Part shown: piece after piece, positions 41,659-52,322 of the stretch | Layout of the letters: every line of letters starts with the position of its first letter | How positions within the stretch are numbered: the first letter of the stretch is position 1 | Source: Vavraia culicis subsp. floridensis | Taxonomy: Eukaryota; Microsporidia; Pleistophoridae | DNA: 64,000 nt | Direction: 5' to 3' | Assembly: GCF_000192795.1 (NCBI RefSeq) | Contig: NW_007360608.1 | Span: forward strand, 8,979 to 72,978 | Position numbers and translations under genes: made by a program | Notes under the pieces: model-generated | The model's database searches: none | What the model was told of the DNA's origin: nothing | What the model saw: only the letters and a program-made list of their open reading frames with translations

Positions 41659-43885
41659 TTTTTTTCTGGTGATTTGAAACAAATCAAATAATAGTTATAC
41701 AAAGGAAATGAATTTATCACTCTGTGTTATGATTTGTTTTGTTACCGATGACCTTTCAAAAATGCTTGGATGTATAATACGTACAATATTTCTTTAATGA
41801 GCAAACAGCCCGATGGCTTATCGCAGGAGGGAAAAAGAAAGAAAAAATGAGGATAAAATCAACGGTCAGTTCATACGATGACCGATAAGAGTCTATTGGA
41901 CAGACGGCATATCTGTGAGGCATTAGCTGATAGCTATCCAGTGATTTTTCAGCTGTGCAAAAATTCTATTTGTTCGTACATATTTTGGACTAACAACCTG
42001 GGAGACCTGCAAAGTAATCAATAAACACAGTTTGTAAATATTTTTATCATTGAGAATGAATAATTGTGACTGAGAGATTAATTACACAAACAAACTGCAA
42101 ATATTTACATTATAGCCTAATGAGTGCACGTACAATTGGGCTTACAACACATACACGAGCGGATGGTTTAGTGTCACTGTCAATCGGCTATCATTATTTG
42201 CGCCTGTTGTAGACTGCTCCCATTTTTAAATCAAAAATCGGGATAGCACACCAATTATTGTAGTTTTGTGACTCATCCAGTAAAATTTTTTATAGCGCAA
42301 TCTTAGCGATCAGGATATGAACCACAAATTGATACAATGTGAACAGCTAAGTATTTGATTAATGAAACATATCTGTTTATGTAACTTTGCCTCAAATCCA
42401 TCAGCGTTTCAGCGTAATTAACGTGATCATATGATAAAAAGTTTAATTTTTTGCGGTTAGAAAAAAGTGTGGGTCCCTGCACAAAGGCGCAGCATCAATT
42501 ATATCAATGATAACTGTTCGAACTTTTTGCTGCGTATTGTCGATCACTTGTATCCACCAAGAAAACGTGACGGTTCATGATGATAATAAACGCGATGTGG
42601 TATAAAAAGTTACAACCAGCGAATCTGATATACAAGCTAAATTAAATTTACTAATTACTTAAATTGTGGTGTTGATAGCGCAGAATATCTTTCTATCACG
42701 AGTCTGAGGAATAAGACAGTACATCATCAACGATCATGCACGTAGTAGAAGATTCGTGTTTCGGGCCGATAAGAATTAGGGCTGATACCAAGGCCAAGAT
42801 GTGAATGGACTATGTTGCCGGAAGTATTTTGAACAGTTCTTTACATGTCAACTTAATTCTGTATTGCATTCGGTATTCGATTGGTACTTAGGTTGTGACG
42901 AATTATCGCGTGGGATATACCATCGTACTCTGCACACAGACACCATTTATCATTCCATTTTGCGTGAACTACCATTAAGTGTTGATATATTCTCGGTTAT
43001 TTGACTTGAATAGTACCAAAAAATCTTAATTTGCAAAACGAGCTCCAAAAATTGTAGAAGAGTAAAGCTTTAAATGTAATGGTAAAATAAAAAACTGCCG
43101 CAGTATTCTGCTCTGTGAACAACGTACGTGCTTTATTATATGATTACATACATTAGATGATCATCTTAGCGATACGTTTATTTAGCAAATAGCCTTTGAT
43201 GAGCGCAAAAGCAGATTTGGTCTGGTTCAGGCCAATGAGAATACAACAATAAATTATATTGCTCAACTTATAAAATACGTTGTGTTGGTATTTGTACGAA
43301 ATATTTATAAAATCCTTTCAAGAACTATCTGTGCTTTTATTAGATTGTCAGTTTTGTCCCACATATCATCTAACAAAAAACGAACACATTTATCCTGACA
43401 GCAGGGACTATCCATAGCCACTGGGCTACAAAACTGGTACCTAACTGCGAGACAGAAAAGAACAGCTTGATAATGAGTACGACTTCCTCTCCTTGCAACA
43501 TATAAAATGGTAACAATTAGCTGTGTGATTTGAAGATCATTCAGGCCCATGTTCTGAGACGCGCCATGAGATAGCCAGTCATGGGGCAGCAACAAACACT
43601 TTGCAAATAGAATGGCCGCTCTAGCAGTTTCTGAAACAATTAATATCACGTTATTTATTTACGATCACATGAAATGATTGTAAATAAATTTACTCATCAC
43701 CAAGGTAACCTTCCGTGTTACGTGTGGACCGCGCTTATTCCCCATTGTATTCTGTTTACAATTCAAGCAGCGATAAACCTTGTTTAGACGAGTAAACTGC
43801 ATCAATCGTTCTAAAAGATGTCTTTGGTTTGGTCACCAAGCCGAGTTGATAGCCACCTCGAACTACGACTCTCAAACAATTTTGG
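41659..43885. other. long spacer with a hairpin
   Basis: About 2.2 kb without a credible gene. A minus-strand open stretch at 43305-43649 lacks an ATG and start signals, and may be chance or a relic. A perfect 10-bp stem extended to 14 pairs (43653-43666 with 43676-43689) lies in it. Confidence 0.5.
43653..43689. repeat. short hairpin
   Basis: ATTTATTTAC pairs with GTAAATAAAT. A G-T pair and ATC/GAT extend the stem, leaving a nine-base loop. The function is unknown. Confidence 0.6.
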
Positions 43886-45340
43886 TTATCCTATCAGCAT
43901 TTCAAGCGCCTTTGCAAGTCCCCAACTCAGATTCTTATCGTCTATCATTCGTCCAATCTCAACTACAGCGCTGTTCTTCAGCCCTATCCCCTTAAGCACC
44001 AGTATCATGTACTCCAGATCGTCGCAATTCTTGCTTGGTTCTGCGCAATGTGTCCTATAAATACTGATAATGTCTGAAAATTTGTGTATTGGCCGGTATT
44101 CAGACAGTCTGTCGTAAAAAAAGGAGAGCAAATAAAATTTATGGACAGAATCAAGCGGCGCAATACGCGAGAACTCATGGAGATTGAAGTGTGTTCGGAA
44201 GTAACGAACGCATTTTTTGTTCAAGTCTTTGCAATGATCCAGAACATTTAGCGAATGCAGCTTGTTTCGTCCTTTGATGAGTCCTAGATCGTGGAAGGAG
44301 TGTATGAACAGTTGGTATTTGTTGTTGATGTTGGTGCTGAAAGCTATTTGCATGCTCCCTCCTCCCATTTCTATGATACCGAGTGATAGTTTATTAGCTG
44401 CAATGTGCTTATGGAGAACAGTATGCTGCTCGGCTTGCCCATTATTTTTGGCTTTTGCCAAGTTTTTTTTGTTGCTTTGTGTCTTCAGGTATGTGATCGT
44501 ATCAAATTCGCTTTCATCTGTGCTTTTTAATCCTCCAGCCTCGTTTGTTGGTACTTTTCTCTCATTTGCTCCTTTGAAAGAATGCTGGCCCCGTGTTATC
44601 CTGTCACTCATTTTGATATTGTTTACTTCTCGTGTTCCATTCTTCCTATTCGGCTTCATTTCAGCTGTTGTTCTGTTTTTTTGCCATTTGTTTGAATTTT
44701 CTGTTTCATTACTCGTGCTCATTACGCTACTGTTCATCAATATCTTGCCATCCGCGTTATCTTCCTTACCTTTCATCCCATCATTTATTCCACTCCCCAC
44801 ATCATAGCTACCTATATCGTACCTGTTTGCCATCTGTCTCTGCAGTACATTCTTGTTATCTCTCAAAAACAGCAAGTAAACCAACGCCTCATACGCATAC
44901 AACCCCTCAAACACACCATCCATCACACTCACAGGATTTCTTCCGCCAACGAACCCACTCCTATCGATAAGTGTCCTAATACATCCCAAAATCTCATCAA
45001 CATTCCTCTTTTCCAGGCTTCTAAGTCCCTCCGTGGCCACAAGTGCGATCCGAGTTGAGCACACAACACCCCCATTCTCTACAACAAACTTGTGCGCATC
45101 GTCCAGCATGCGCTCAATCATCTCTTTGATTTCGTGCAGTTCTAACTCGTGCATACCAGGATGATAGAATTTTGTATAGGAGGATACGATGATCATATCA
45201 CTGAACGTGTAAATGTTTAGTTTTGTGCTCGTAAAGCCTGCATCCAATATCACAACAAACTCCTTAGCAAGGATGAATGGAATGAGCAAAAGCATTCTGT
45301 TGCTTTGTTTTTCGTGTTGTTTTAGTGTATGATGAAACAT
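43886..45340 (-). CDS. GDA1/CD39-type nucleoside diphosphatase
   Basis: The 484-residue protein has apyrase conserved regions in order: VVILDAGFTSTKLNIYTF (ACR1), ALVATEGLRSLE (ACR2), VMDGVFEGLYAYEALVYL (ACR3), LGIIEMGGGSMQIAF (ACR4) and LSWGLAKALEM near the end (ACR5). A hydrophobic N-terminal segment (MLLLIPFILA, residues 16-25) is a signal anchor. Golgi enzymes of this family hydrolyse GDP or UDP released by glycosylation. A long Asn/Lys-rich insert separates ACR3 from ACR4 (~175-320). ACR1 departs from the usual DAGSxGTR. No CCC motif is seen; the start could also be the ATG at codon 16 (45295). Confidence 0.8.
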   Translation of the reverse strand: MFHHTLKQHEKQSNRMLLLIPFILAKEFVVILDAGFTSTKLNIYTFSDMIIVSSYTKFYHPGMHELELHEIKEMIERMLDDAHKFVVENGGVVCSTRIALVATEGLRSLEKRNVDEILGCIRTLIDRSGFVGGRNPVSVMDGVFEGLYAYEALVYLLFLRDNKNVLQRQMANRYDIGSYDVGSGINDGMKGKEDNADGKILMNSSVMSTSNETENSNKWQKNRTTAEMKPNRKNGTREVNNIKMSDRITRGQHSFKGANERKVPTNEAGGLKSTDESEFDTITYLKTQSNKKNLAKAKNNGQAEQHTVLHKHIAANKLSLGIIEMGGGSMQIAFSTNINNKYQLFIHSFHDLGLIKGRNKLHSLNVLDHCKDLNKKCVRYFRTHFNLHEFSRIAPLDSVHKFYLLSFFYDRLSEYRPIHKFSDIISIYRTHCAEPSKNCDDLEYMILVLKGIGLKNSAVVEIGRMIDDKNLSWGLAKALEMLIG

Positions 45341-46003
45341 TTTTTTTGGTTTGAGTGGTGATCAATTCTGTGAACGAAGACATAACATGCAATGTCAATC
45401 AGAACCGTGCAAATGTACGTGTCTTGCTCTTTACGGCCGATTTATAGGTTAATTTTTCATACCAACCGTTTCAAATGAAGCCTGGTTGTGTGCCATCCCC
45501 TAATCGAATCTTTGCGAAGAGGCGCACACTTTCATGAACCAAATAAATCGGGTAGATGCTAACTCGCCAGGCCAATCGTGATCTGTAGTATTGCGAAGAG
45601 CGCGTAGTATCGTTTAATCAATGTTATTTCCAGAAAAAAAGCGAGAAACACACTCTGCTCATTACAACTGATCATCATCAGGCCGTGTTTCTAATGCATG
45701 TTTGTCATAAATACATGAGCACAACATCACGAACGTGTCTGAGACCAGCGTGCGATATGCCTTAAGTTCTAAATTTAGTTTAGGTAACGTAATTTAGAAC
45801 GTATGCCAAGGATACATTGAGAAGACAGCCTGAAAGTATGGCAAGCTAAGTTAAAAACGTATAAACTGCAAATTGTACTCATCGCTGCGTTGATCGTTGG
45901 TCATTTTCTTACGAAAGGAGCATTTGTTCATTTTAGGAACCTTCAACCGAAAATGCAAATCCTTACCACGTATAAACAACAAATCGGCAAACCTCCCGTT
46001 TAA
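45341..46003. other. spacer, nothing seen
   Basis: No coding frame with start signals and no repeats are recognised. Confidence 0.4.
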
Positions 46004-46834
46004 TTAAATAACAGCACAATTGAAATGCATGCTAAGCCTTGGATAGAAATATCCAGTCCAAAACGCTTTTATCCTGTCCTCATTACCGCTCACTACCCCA
46101 TTCTGTTCCATACGTACCTCAGTTCCACTATCAACTTCCACTAACACGAGTTGCACCTTCGAACACGGCAACAAATCGGGCATCACCACATTAAACGTCA
46201 TCTTCTCCCTATCCAAATTGGTGAACGAAACATTTTCGATGATCCTTACGCATCTTCTGCTGCTCTTCGGTGCGTATTGCCTGTAAAACGTAGGATCAAA
46301 CAGATAATTGAGGAGGTCTTCCTTTTTGCACGTAACCGTAACGTTCATCCTAATGGTACGTCCCTGTACACTCTCAGCACATTCATCGTGTTGGTCAGCA
46401 CGTTCCTCCGTGCCACCACCACAGTTCGATCGACCACCATCCATACACCCAGCTCTATCCAATACCAACTCAGCAGCAGGCATCTCCACCTCAACCTTAC
46501 CACCAGCAACCATTCCACCATACCTAACCATAGCATCTTTCTTTACACACTCCAACGCCTCCACAAAATCATCACGGCCCGTTCCCTCCACGTCACTAAC
46601 CGTACTATAATTGTCAAAGTCCCTTACATTCGTGCACATACCGTCTCGAACCATTTTACATGAAATATCGTAGATAAAGCCCACCTCGTTCATACGTACG
46701 GTGATGTGCATGGTAAGAACGAGATCAGTAAGATCGTATCCTTTCCGCGATAGCAGTGCTTTTAGCTGTTTGGTGCAGAATGGTGAGATGTCCTCTTCGA
46801 GCCAGTGGTAGTTGTTTGCGTTGAAGGATGACAT
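46004..46834 (-). CDS. AHA1: Hsp90 co-chaperone Aha1
   Basis: The 276-residue protein matches Aha1, which binds Hsp90 and stimulates its ATPase. It begins with the family's conserved NNxHW motif (MSSFNANNYHWLEED). An N-terminal Aha1 domain follows to about residue 120, a low-complexity linker to ~160, and an AHSA1-type C-terminal domain with FDPTFYRQYAPKSS and IKAFWTGYFYPRLSMHF. The frame is open for 65 more codons upstream. I choose the ATG at 46834 because Aha1 proteins start there, and because TATAAA (about 26-31 nt) and CCC (about 25 nt) lie upstream. Confidence 0.85.
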   Translation of the reverse strand: MSSFNANNYHWLEEDISPFCTKQLKALLSRKGYDLTDLVLTMHITVRMNEVGFIYDISCKMVRDGMCTNVRDFDNYSTVSDVEGTGRDDFVEALECVKKDAMVRYGGMVAGGKVEVEMPAAELVLDRAGCMDGGRSNCGGGTEERADQHDECAESVQGRTIRMNVTVTCKKEDLLNYLFDPTFYRQYAPKSSRRCVRIIENVSFTNLDREKMTFNVVMPDLLPCSKVQLVLVEVDSGTEVRMEQNGVVSGNEDRIKAFWTGYFYPRLSMHFNCAVI

Positions 46835-47582
46835 TACCGGTCGGCCTGAGGGAATGAAATTTATAGCGGAGGGTGTTCTAGAAAAGAGACAAAAGCGGTG
46901 GTGGCGATGAGTTTTAGGCATTTTTAGAAATGAAATGCTGGGACTGGCGATGAGTTTTAGGCACCTTTGGATTGAAACGGGGATCAAACTGATCGGTAGT
47001 TGGTACACGCTGCGTACAAGCAGTTGCACAGATTTTAAAACAAAATGCTCATCTTCTACGAAACGAACACCTTTATAGGAAGAGACTCATACGATAAAAA
47101 GTAAATCTGATAAAAACCACGTATTGCAACTGAAAGTACGCGTTTAACACGATCTAATATTATAAAAAGGATAATCGCACCGTATTGCAGTAAAAACCGT
47201 AAAGATGAGCAGGACCGGTGCCATAAATTAGGATGATACCCTACGTGAACAGCACCAAACAACGAATGCATCACCGTGCAGCACTTGTTGACGTGTTAGA
47301 GCGATCTGAGTGTTAAGGTCTGTCCAAGAGTACCTTAACGGTACGGTGTAGTGATCTGTTCTTAATATGAAGATGAGTGTACCATTCAAACTAGCGCAGT
47401 GCCACGATCCGTTGCATTATAACAATAAAATCGTTATTTAGGGAACAACTCCTTAAGTAACGCTGTCAACGCGCAGCTCCTGATTTATTTAATTTGCTTT
47501 TTATTTTAGCATTAAGTACAGCACAGCTCTTCCGCACAGCCATTCCCTACCACCTCATAAAGATTTGGAAAACGCATAAACA
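46835..47582. other. divergent spacer with an 18-19 bp direct repeat
   Basis: TGGCGATGAGTTTTAGGCA occurs at 46902 and 46945. No gene is seen. Confidence 0.5.
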
Positions 47583-47630
47583 ATGAACATGCACTACTAC
47601 TTAAAAACTCTCAACATGCATAAACAATGA
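47583..47630 (+). other. upstream ORF overlapping the next start
   Basis: A 15-codon frame (MNMHYYLKTLNMHKQ, then TGA) starts at 47583. Its TGA (47628-47630) overlaps the ATG at 47627 as ATGA. The 16 bases GCATAAACAATGAACA occur at both starts, 44 bases apart, so the second start context is a duplicate of the first. Confidence 0.5.
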
Positions 47631-48295
47631 ACAACCAGCCGAACAACATCAGACAGACGAGCATAAACCTGTCAAACCATGAGAGACACGCAGAAGAGCG
47701 TGATTACCATGTGCGACCAACCGTATTGGAAGTAAAGCTAAAGTTTACACAGAGGAGTGACCGGTACACGGTAGACTATGAGATATTGAAGGATTTAAAT
47801 ATTTTGAGAATTGATGAGATTGTTATTGCGGTGGATGATGGTGGAGCGTATGGGTGTAGGGTGCTTGTGGTGTATCCTGCCAATTACGGAGATACTTGCG
47901 GGGGTACTGGTACAAGGTTTAGTGGGGATGACTATTTCAATGGCAGGCATTATAGCGATAAGGAATGCGATACATATCGTGATAAGTACTGCGATAAACG
48001 TGGTGAAAGATACAACAATGCTTTTAATCATGCATATGACAGTAACGATGACCTACCTCTAAACTTCTCAGATAAGGACGTACCCAGATCAAAGAACGAA
48101 AACAGCAATAAAATACATTTCTTGGCTGAAGGACAGAACGAGTACAATTACAACAAACAGCTCAAAGATACAAAGCATGATGGTGAACGAATGGCATACA
48201 ATTCCATATTTCCGTATTACACCGATAAACCAGTGCTAGATATTAATCTGAGGAAGAACAGTGATAATGACGAGAACGTGAACAACGGTAAATAA
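47627..48295 (+). CDS. orphan protein, Asp/Tyr/Asn-rich
   Basis: The 222-residue protein has a compact N-terminal part (~30-85, with TVLEVKLKFTQRSDRYTVDY and IDEIVIAVDDGGAYGCRVLV) that looks like a small beta-rich domain. A long hydrophilic, Asp/Tyr/Asn-rich tail follows, probably disordered. No family is recognised and there is no signal or transmembrane segment. No CCC or TATA box lies at the usual place. The upstream ORF that overlaps its ATG may affect translation. Confidence 0.6.
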   Translation: MNNQPNNIRQTSINLSNHERHAEERDYHVRPTVLEVKLKFTQRSDRYTVDYEILKDLNILRIDEIVIAVDDGGAYGCRVLVVYPANYGDTCGGTGTRFSGDDYFNGRHYSDKECDTYRDKYCDKRGERYNNAFNHAYDSNDDLPLNFSDKDVPRSKNENSNKIHFLAEGQNEYNYNKQLKDTKHDGERMAYNSIFPYYTDKPVLDINLRKNSDNDENVNNGK

Positions 48296-48469
48296 AGTAT
48301 ATTTATAGCAGACACGGTAGGAAAAGTAAAACGAACCGTGCTTTATCATCTTAAATCTCCTGTTGATTAGGACCGTTCAGATCGCTACCTCTGAAGCGGA
48401 ATAAATGCCAGGTACAACAGCAATAAAACGCTTAATATGCGATAAAACATCAAATCCATAAAATCAGCT

Positions 48470-48823
48470 TTACTTCTTGCTCGTCTCCCTTATCTTCTTC
48501 TTTGCCCTCAACTTCCTACTAAACCCACACGCTCTCTTCCTACAATGCTCTGCACGCGCACTCAACCGTGCATAACACTTCCTACACACCTGCACATTCA
48601 ATCGCTTGGCAGCCAACGCCCTATCATCCTCGGAAAGTGCACCACCCAACAATCTACCCTCAGCAATTACGTGTGAAAACGGTGCTACGAAAGGAAAGTT
48701 TTGAGGTGTTATTATTGCACCGTTTGTGGTGATTAAACTATCTGGTGCTAGGGATACGAGCTGGTTGTATGTGGGAATGTTTATCACTTCGGTTTTGGTT
48801 GATTTTTTAAAAATTATGTTCAT
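48470..48823 (-). CDS. RPL40: degenerate ubiquitin-like domain fused to ribosomal protein eL40
   Basis: The C-terminal 56 residues are eL40: [17 protein letters not shown], then the zinc motif [20 protein letters not shown] and a basic end. It belongs to the large ribosomal subunit. In most eukaryotes eL40 is made as a fusion behind ubiquitin. Here the leader has only 61 residues and little ubiquitin sequence ([17 protein letters not shown]), but it still ends in GRLLGG (56-61), a cleavable Gly-Gly. Ubiquitin's Ile44 patch and Lys48 region are not recognisable. A CCCC run lies 8 nt before the ATG. Confidence 0.85.
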   Translation of the reverse strand: MNIIFKKSTKTEVINIPTYNQLVSLAPDSLITTNGAIITPQNFPFVAPFSHVIAEGRLLGGALSEDDRALAAKRLNVQVCRKCYARLSARAEHCRKRACGFSRKLRAKKKIRETSKK

Positions 48824-50305
48824 TGCTTTTGGGGTACAAAGGAATTTTTTCTTTTTTTTTTTGAACTGGTATTATTGAAGGGTGCTGTGTTAGACAGGGA
48901 CCGTAATGATACGATGTATCATTTATTACTGTAATAAATAATTATGCAATATATTGTGATTAATAACGGTATTAAGTTAACCATTGCTCATCAAATAAGC
49001 AGGAAACATGTACATCTGCCCGTAGCACTGCCTACTTCAATGCAAATGATATACTTCAATAGCAATTGCATTACTACGTGGTACTATCTGTATGATTGAT
49101 CAATCGCTGTAGAGAACAACCTTACTCCGCTCAAAAATGTACTACGCTATGAAATGATTACTTCTCAGAGCAACGTACAAGATGTTATTTTCTAAGAGTA
49201 AGGTACCAATCCGATCGTATACACCTCAAAATGATACTTTCATTCTTTAACGCTCCATCTTGTCATGCCAGTACGCTTCAAGCATATTTTCATTCACGTA
49301 CCATACGCTATAAATTACGGATGAACGGCTAAACAGTAAGAAAGGTGTGTGCTGCATTTTAAGATGATAAACACTCTGCTAACACGTAACTTTGCTTGCC
49401 TTCTACGTGATAATGGTGCTTTACACTGTTTCGTTGTGTTGAACTAGAACAGACATGGTACGGTATAAATACTTTGCTGAGCGTAAAAAGACACGAATAA
49501 TAATATGATTGGGTAAAAGAACAGAAATGATGGTTTGTTGATGTGTATAGTGTTGTGTATGGTAACGTGTGTGGTGACGTGAAAATGAACAGCTAAACAA
49601 AAATAAATGAATAGCGCCCGTTCATGTGTGGTGACGTGAATAAGTTGGTAAAACGGAACGCTTCCTAATAAAGAACATTATTGCCATTTTGACTGTTTCA
49701 TTCAGAACATGTTATTCACAAAATAATTGATAGATCAATCACATTCTTACCTATGCTATCTTCTGTTTGGCAATAATACCTAAACTTAACTATTTTTCTG
49801 GTATTAATCATTGGTTCTTAAAGGATATGCGCGATTATTCGTTAATACGCACAAAATACTGCTATCTAACACTTATTCTCCTGCTCATGAACGTTTAGAA
49901 TTACTCATCACGTTAATACCGGTCAAGATGTAAAATATGGAATAAGCACGTTACATATCATCAATTCTGGTTATACAATATGAAATGAATGCTGTTACGG
50001 CTCGGCATATATACCGTAACTGTTGCAATTCCTAAAGTAATCCAACACTTGTACCGTATCATGTCATCATTCTATCAATTCTTGAGTAAAATGGCTTTGT
50101 TGATACTCAGGCAGCACTTCGTTTTTGCACAAATTATTCTCATTCCGTGATCAACTCACGCCACTCATCGAACAGAAAGTAATCTATCTGTTCACATCAA
50201 CCATCTGATCACTTTATACACTGTCATCGCTCTTTGCCCTCCATATTTCACAACAAAGACTCGTTCCTACAAAAAACTATAAAAGCATCACAAGCCCTAT
50301 CCCCC
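48824..50305. other. long spacer, nothing seen
   Basis: About 1.5 kb without a credible gene. The last 70 bases are pyrimidine-rich on the plus strand and end in CCCCC before the RNR start. Confidence 0.4.
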
Positions 50306-51283
50306 ATGTCACACCAACCAGAAGAATCTTTGCTAACCGAGCCTAAAAATAAATACACGCTATTCCCTCTCACAAACCAGGATGTATGGCAGATGTACAA
50401 ACAGGCATTATCATCATTCTGGACAGTGGAAGAAGTTGATCTATCAAAGGATATTGATGATTGGAACCGGTTGAACGGAGATGAGCGCCATTTTATATCG
50501 TACGTGCTCGCATTCTTTGCTGCATCGGACGGTATCGTGAACGAGAATCTCTTGGAGAACTTCTCGCGCGAGGTGCAGCTCAAAGAGGCGCGCTGCTTTT
50601 ACGGCTTTCAGATTATGATCGAGAACGTGCACAGTGAAATGTACTCGTTGCTGATCGATACGTACATTAAGGATCAGGAAGAGAAGGACTTTCTTTTCAA
50701 TGCGATTGCCAACATCAATACGGTGAAGAGAAAGGCTGAGTGGTGCTTTAAATGGATAAATGATAAAGATTCTGATTTTGCAACACGTGTTATTGCGTTT
50801 GCGTGTGTTGAGGGGCTGTTCTTTAGTGGATCGTTCGCATCTATCTTCTGGCTGAAAAAACGCGGTCTTATGCCCGGTCTTACATTCTCTAACGAGTTGA
50901 TATCACGTGACGAGGGCCTGCATTATCAATTTGCTGTTCTTATGAACAAAACGCTCATCGGCCAATGCCCAAAAGAAAAGGTATTAGAGATTGTGAAGGA
51001 GGCAGTGGAAATTGAAGAAGAGTTTGTCTCTGACTCTTTGCCTGTGTCACTGATCGGTATGAACTGCAAGTTGATGTGCCAGTACATTGAATTCGTTGCG
51101 GATGGAATACTTGTTGATTTGGGCATTGGACGTGTGTACAACGTAACGAATCCGTTTGATTTCATGGAGAATATTTCGCTGTTTGGGAAGACGAATTTCT
51201 TTGAGAAGAGGGTTGCTGAGTACCAGAAAGGATACGTAGGAATTGAAAATGAACAGACTTTTAAGACGGACGAGGACTTTTAA
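50306..51283 (+). CDS. RNR2: ribonucleotide reductase small subunit (class I R2)
   Basis: The 325-residue protein is class Ia R2, which holds the diiron-tyrosyl radical used by R1 to reduce ribonucleotides. Visible are DIDDW (first helix), [19 protein letters not shown], the iron and radical segment [17 protein letters not shown] (radical Tyr in EMYS), [20 protein letters not shown] and [12 protein letters not shown]. The C-terminal tail TDEDF is the R1-binding peptide. The ATG at 50306 follows directly on CCCCC. It is followed on the same strand by Psf2, another replication gene, about 300 bp downstream; the genes are probably transcribed separately. Confidence 0.96.
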   Translation: MSHQPEESLLTEPKNKYTLFPLTNQDVWQMYKQALSSFWTVEEVDLSKDIDDWNRLNGDERHFISYVLAFFAASDGIVNENLLENFSREVQLKEARCFYGFQIMIENVHSEMYSLLIDTYIKDQEEKDFLFNAIANINTVKRKAEWCFKWINDKDSDFATRVIAFACVEGLFFSGSFASIFWLKKRGLMPGLTFSNELISRDEGLHYQFAVLMNKTLIGQCPKEKVLEIVKEAVEIEEEFVSDSLPVSLIGMNCKLMCQYIEFVADGILVDLGIGRVYNVTNPFDFMENISLFGKTNFFEKRVAEYQKGYVGIENEQTFKTDEDF

Positions 51284-51581
51284 GAACAGTAAAGGTTCCA
51301 TCTTAAGTTATTTTGGTGTTGTTTACGATTTTCATCGCTATTTTCTTGTTATTTTCCATCCTTTCTATTCTTTTTCCCTTTTTGCCAGTCCTACTTTCTT
51401 GTCATTTATGCCCTTTTGACACAAGTCCAATCGCTCATCTATGTACTTCCCTCTATGTACATTGTTCAGAAACATTCTTCCCATTATTACCGCTATTCTC
51501 TTTTCAACATCTTCCCTATACACAGCCATCCAACCTTCCTCTAACCCCATCCAGTATAACAAATCGATCATCCATTAACCC
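51284..51581 (+). other. pyrimidine-rich upstream region of Psf2
   Basis: Almost the entire spacer is C/T-rich on the plus strand and ends in CCC before the ATG at 51582. Its open frames come from this skew, not from coding. Confidence 0.5.
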
Positions 51582-52082
51582 ATGTCTCCCGATGAGCTAA
51601 AATTGCTAGCATATCACCAAGAAATAGAAATTCATCCCTTAACAAATTTGCCGACTCTTCATCTCCTTGAGACCGATTACGGTCCCTTGACACCCCATAG
51701 TCCTGCAAAAGTGCCCATACATACCGCTCTATTCCTCCACAAGTCCAATCTATGCAAAATTCCGCTTCCATTCTTCCTCACACTTGATTACCTGGAAGAT
51801 GTCAAGCAGCAGGAGAAGAATAATGAAAATGAGTATGCTTCGATCTACCCGTACATATTTGAGGTATACGATGATATTCTACGATGTGTTGATTGTAATG
51901 TGGAGGAGATAAGAATGGTTCTTAGTGAGATAAGAGATGTTAGGATGGAGAAGAGCAGAAGGGGACTGGTTGGTATTGATGGACGAGCATTGAACTTGAA
52001 CAATTTGACTGTTTACGAGTATGAACAGATTAAGAGTGTGCTCTTGGATGGGATGGAGATGGCGTTGCGGATGGAGAAATAG
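51582..52082 (+). CDS. PSF2: GINS complex subunit Psf2
   Basis: The 166-residue protein matches Psf2: LLAYHQEIEIHPLTNLPTLH, the beta-rich start with ETDYGPLTPHSPAKVPIHTA (Psf2: LGPFxPGxPxxVPLWLA), LPFFLTLDYLEDVKQQEK, then helices ending LNNLTVYEYEQIKSVL. GINS joins Mcm2-7 and Cdc45 in the replicative helicase. Length is close to, slightly below, the family's. The start follows CCC. The gene ends at 52082, only a few bases before the minisatellite. Confidence 0.85.
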   Translation: MSPDELKLLAYHQEIEIHPLTNLPTLHLLETDYGPLTPHSPAKVPIHTALFLHKSNLCKIPLPFFLTLDYLEDVKQQEKNNENEYASIYPYIFEVYDDILRCVDCNVEEIRMVLSEIRDVRMEKSRRGLVGIDGRALNLNNLTVYEYEQIKSVLLDGMEMALRMEK

Positions 52083-52089
52083 TGAGGAT

Positions 52090-52322
52090 GACGAGCAGAT
52101 GGAAATCGTAGAGAACAGAGATGTAATACGGTACGACGGGTAGATGGAAAGCGTAGAGAACAGGGATGTAATACGGTACGACGAGTAGATGGAAATCGTA
52201 GAGAACAGGGATGTAATACGGTACGACGAGCAGATGGAAATCGTAGAGAACAGAGATGTAATACGGTACGACGAGCAGATGGAAAGCGTAGAGAACAGGN
52301 NNNNNNNNNNNNNNNNNNNNNN
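52090..52322 (+). repeat. 45-bp minisatellite with an assembly gap
   Basis: Units start at 52090, 52135, 52180, 52225 and 52270 and vary at a few positions. The array runs into 23 Ns at 52300-52322, so its true length is unknown. The period keeps frame: on the plus strand each unit reads (D)EQMEIVENRDVIRYD, except that two units have TAG for the Gln codon. The minus strand is open throughout. Confidence 0.95.

Noticed and set aside
43305..43649. 114-codon minus-strand open stretch
   Set aside because: It begins with GTG, has no supported ATG or promoter motif, and resembles no family I know.
46835..47029. 65-codon N-terminal extension of the Aha1 frame
   Set aside because: The Aha1 family begins at the later ATG, promoter motifs sit between them, and the extension holds an 18-19 bp direct repeat.
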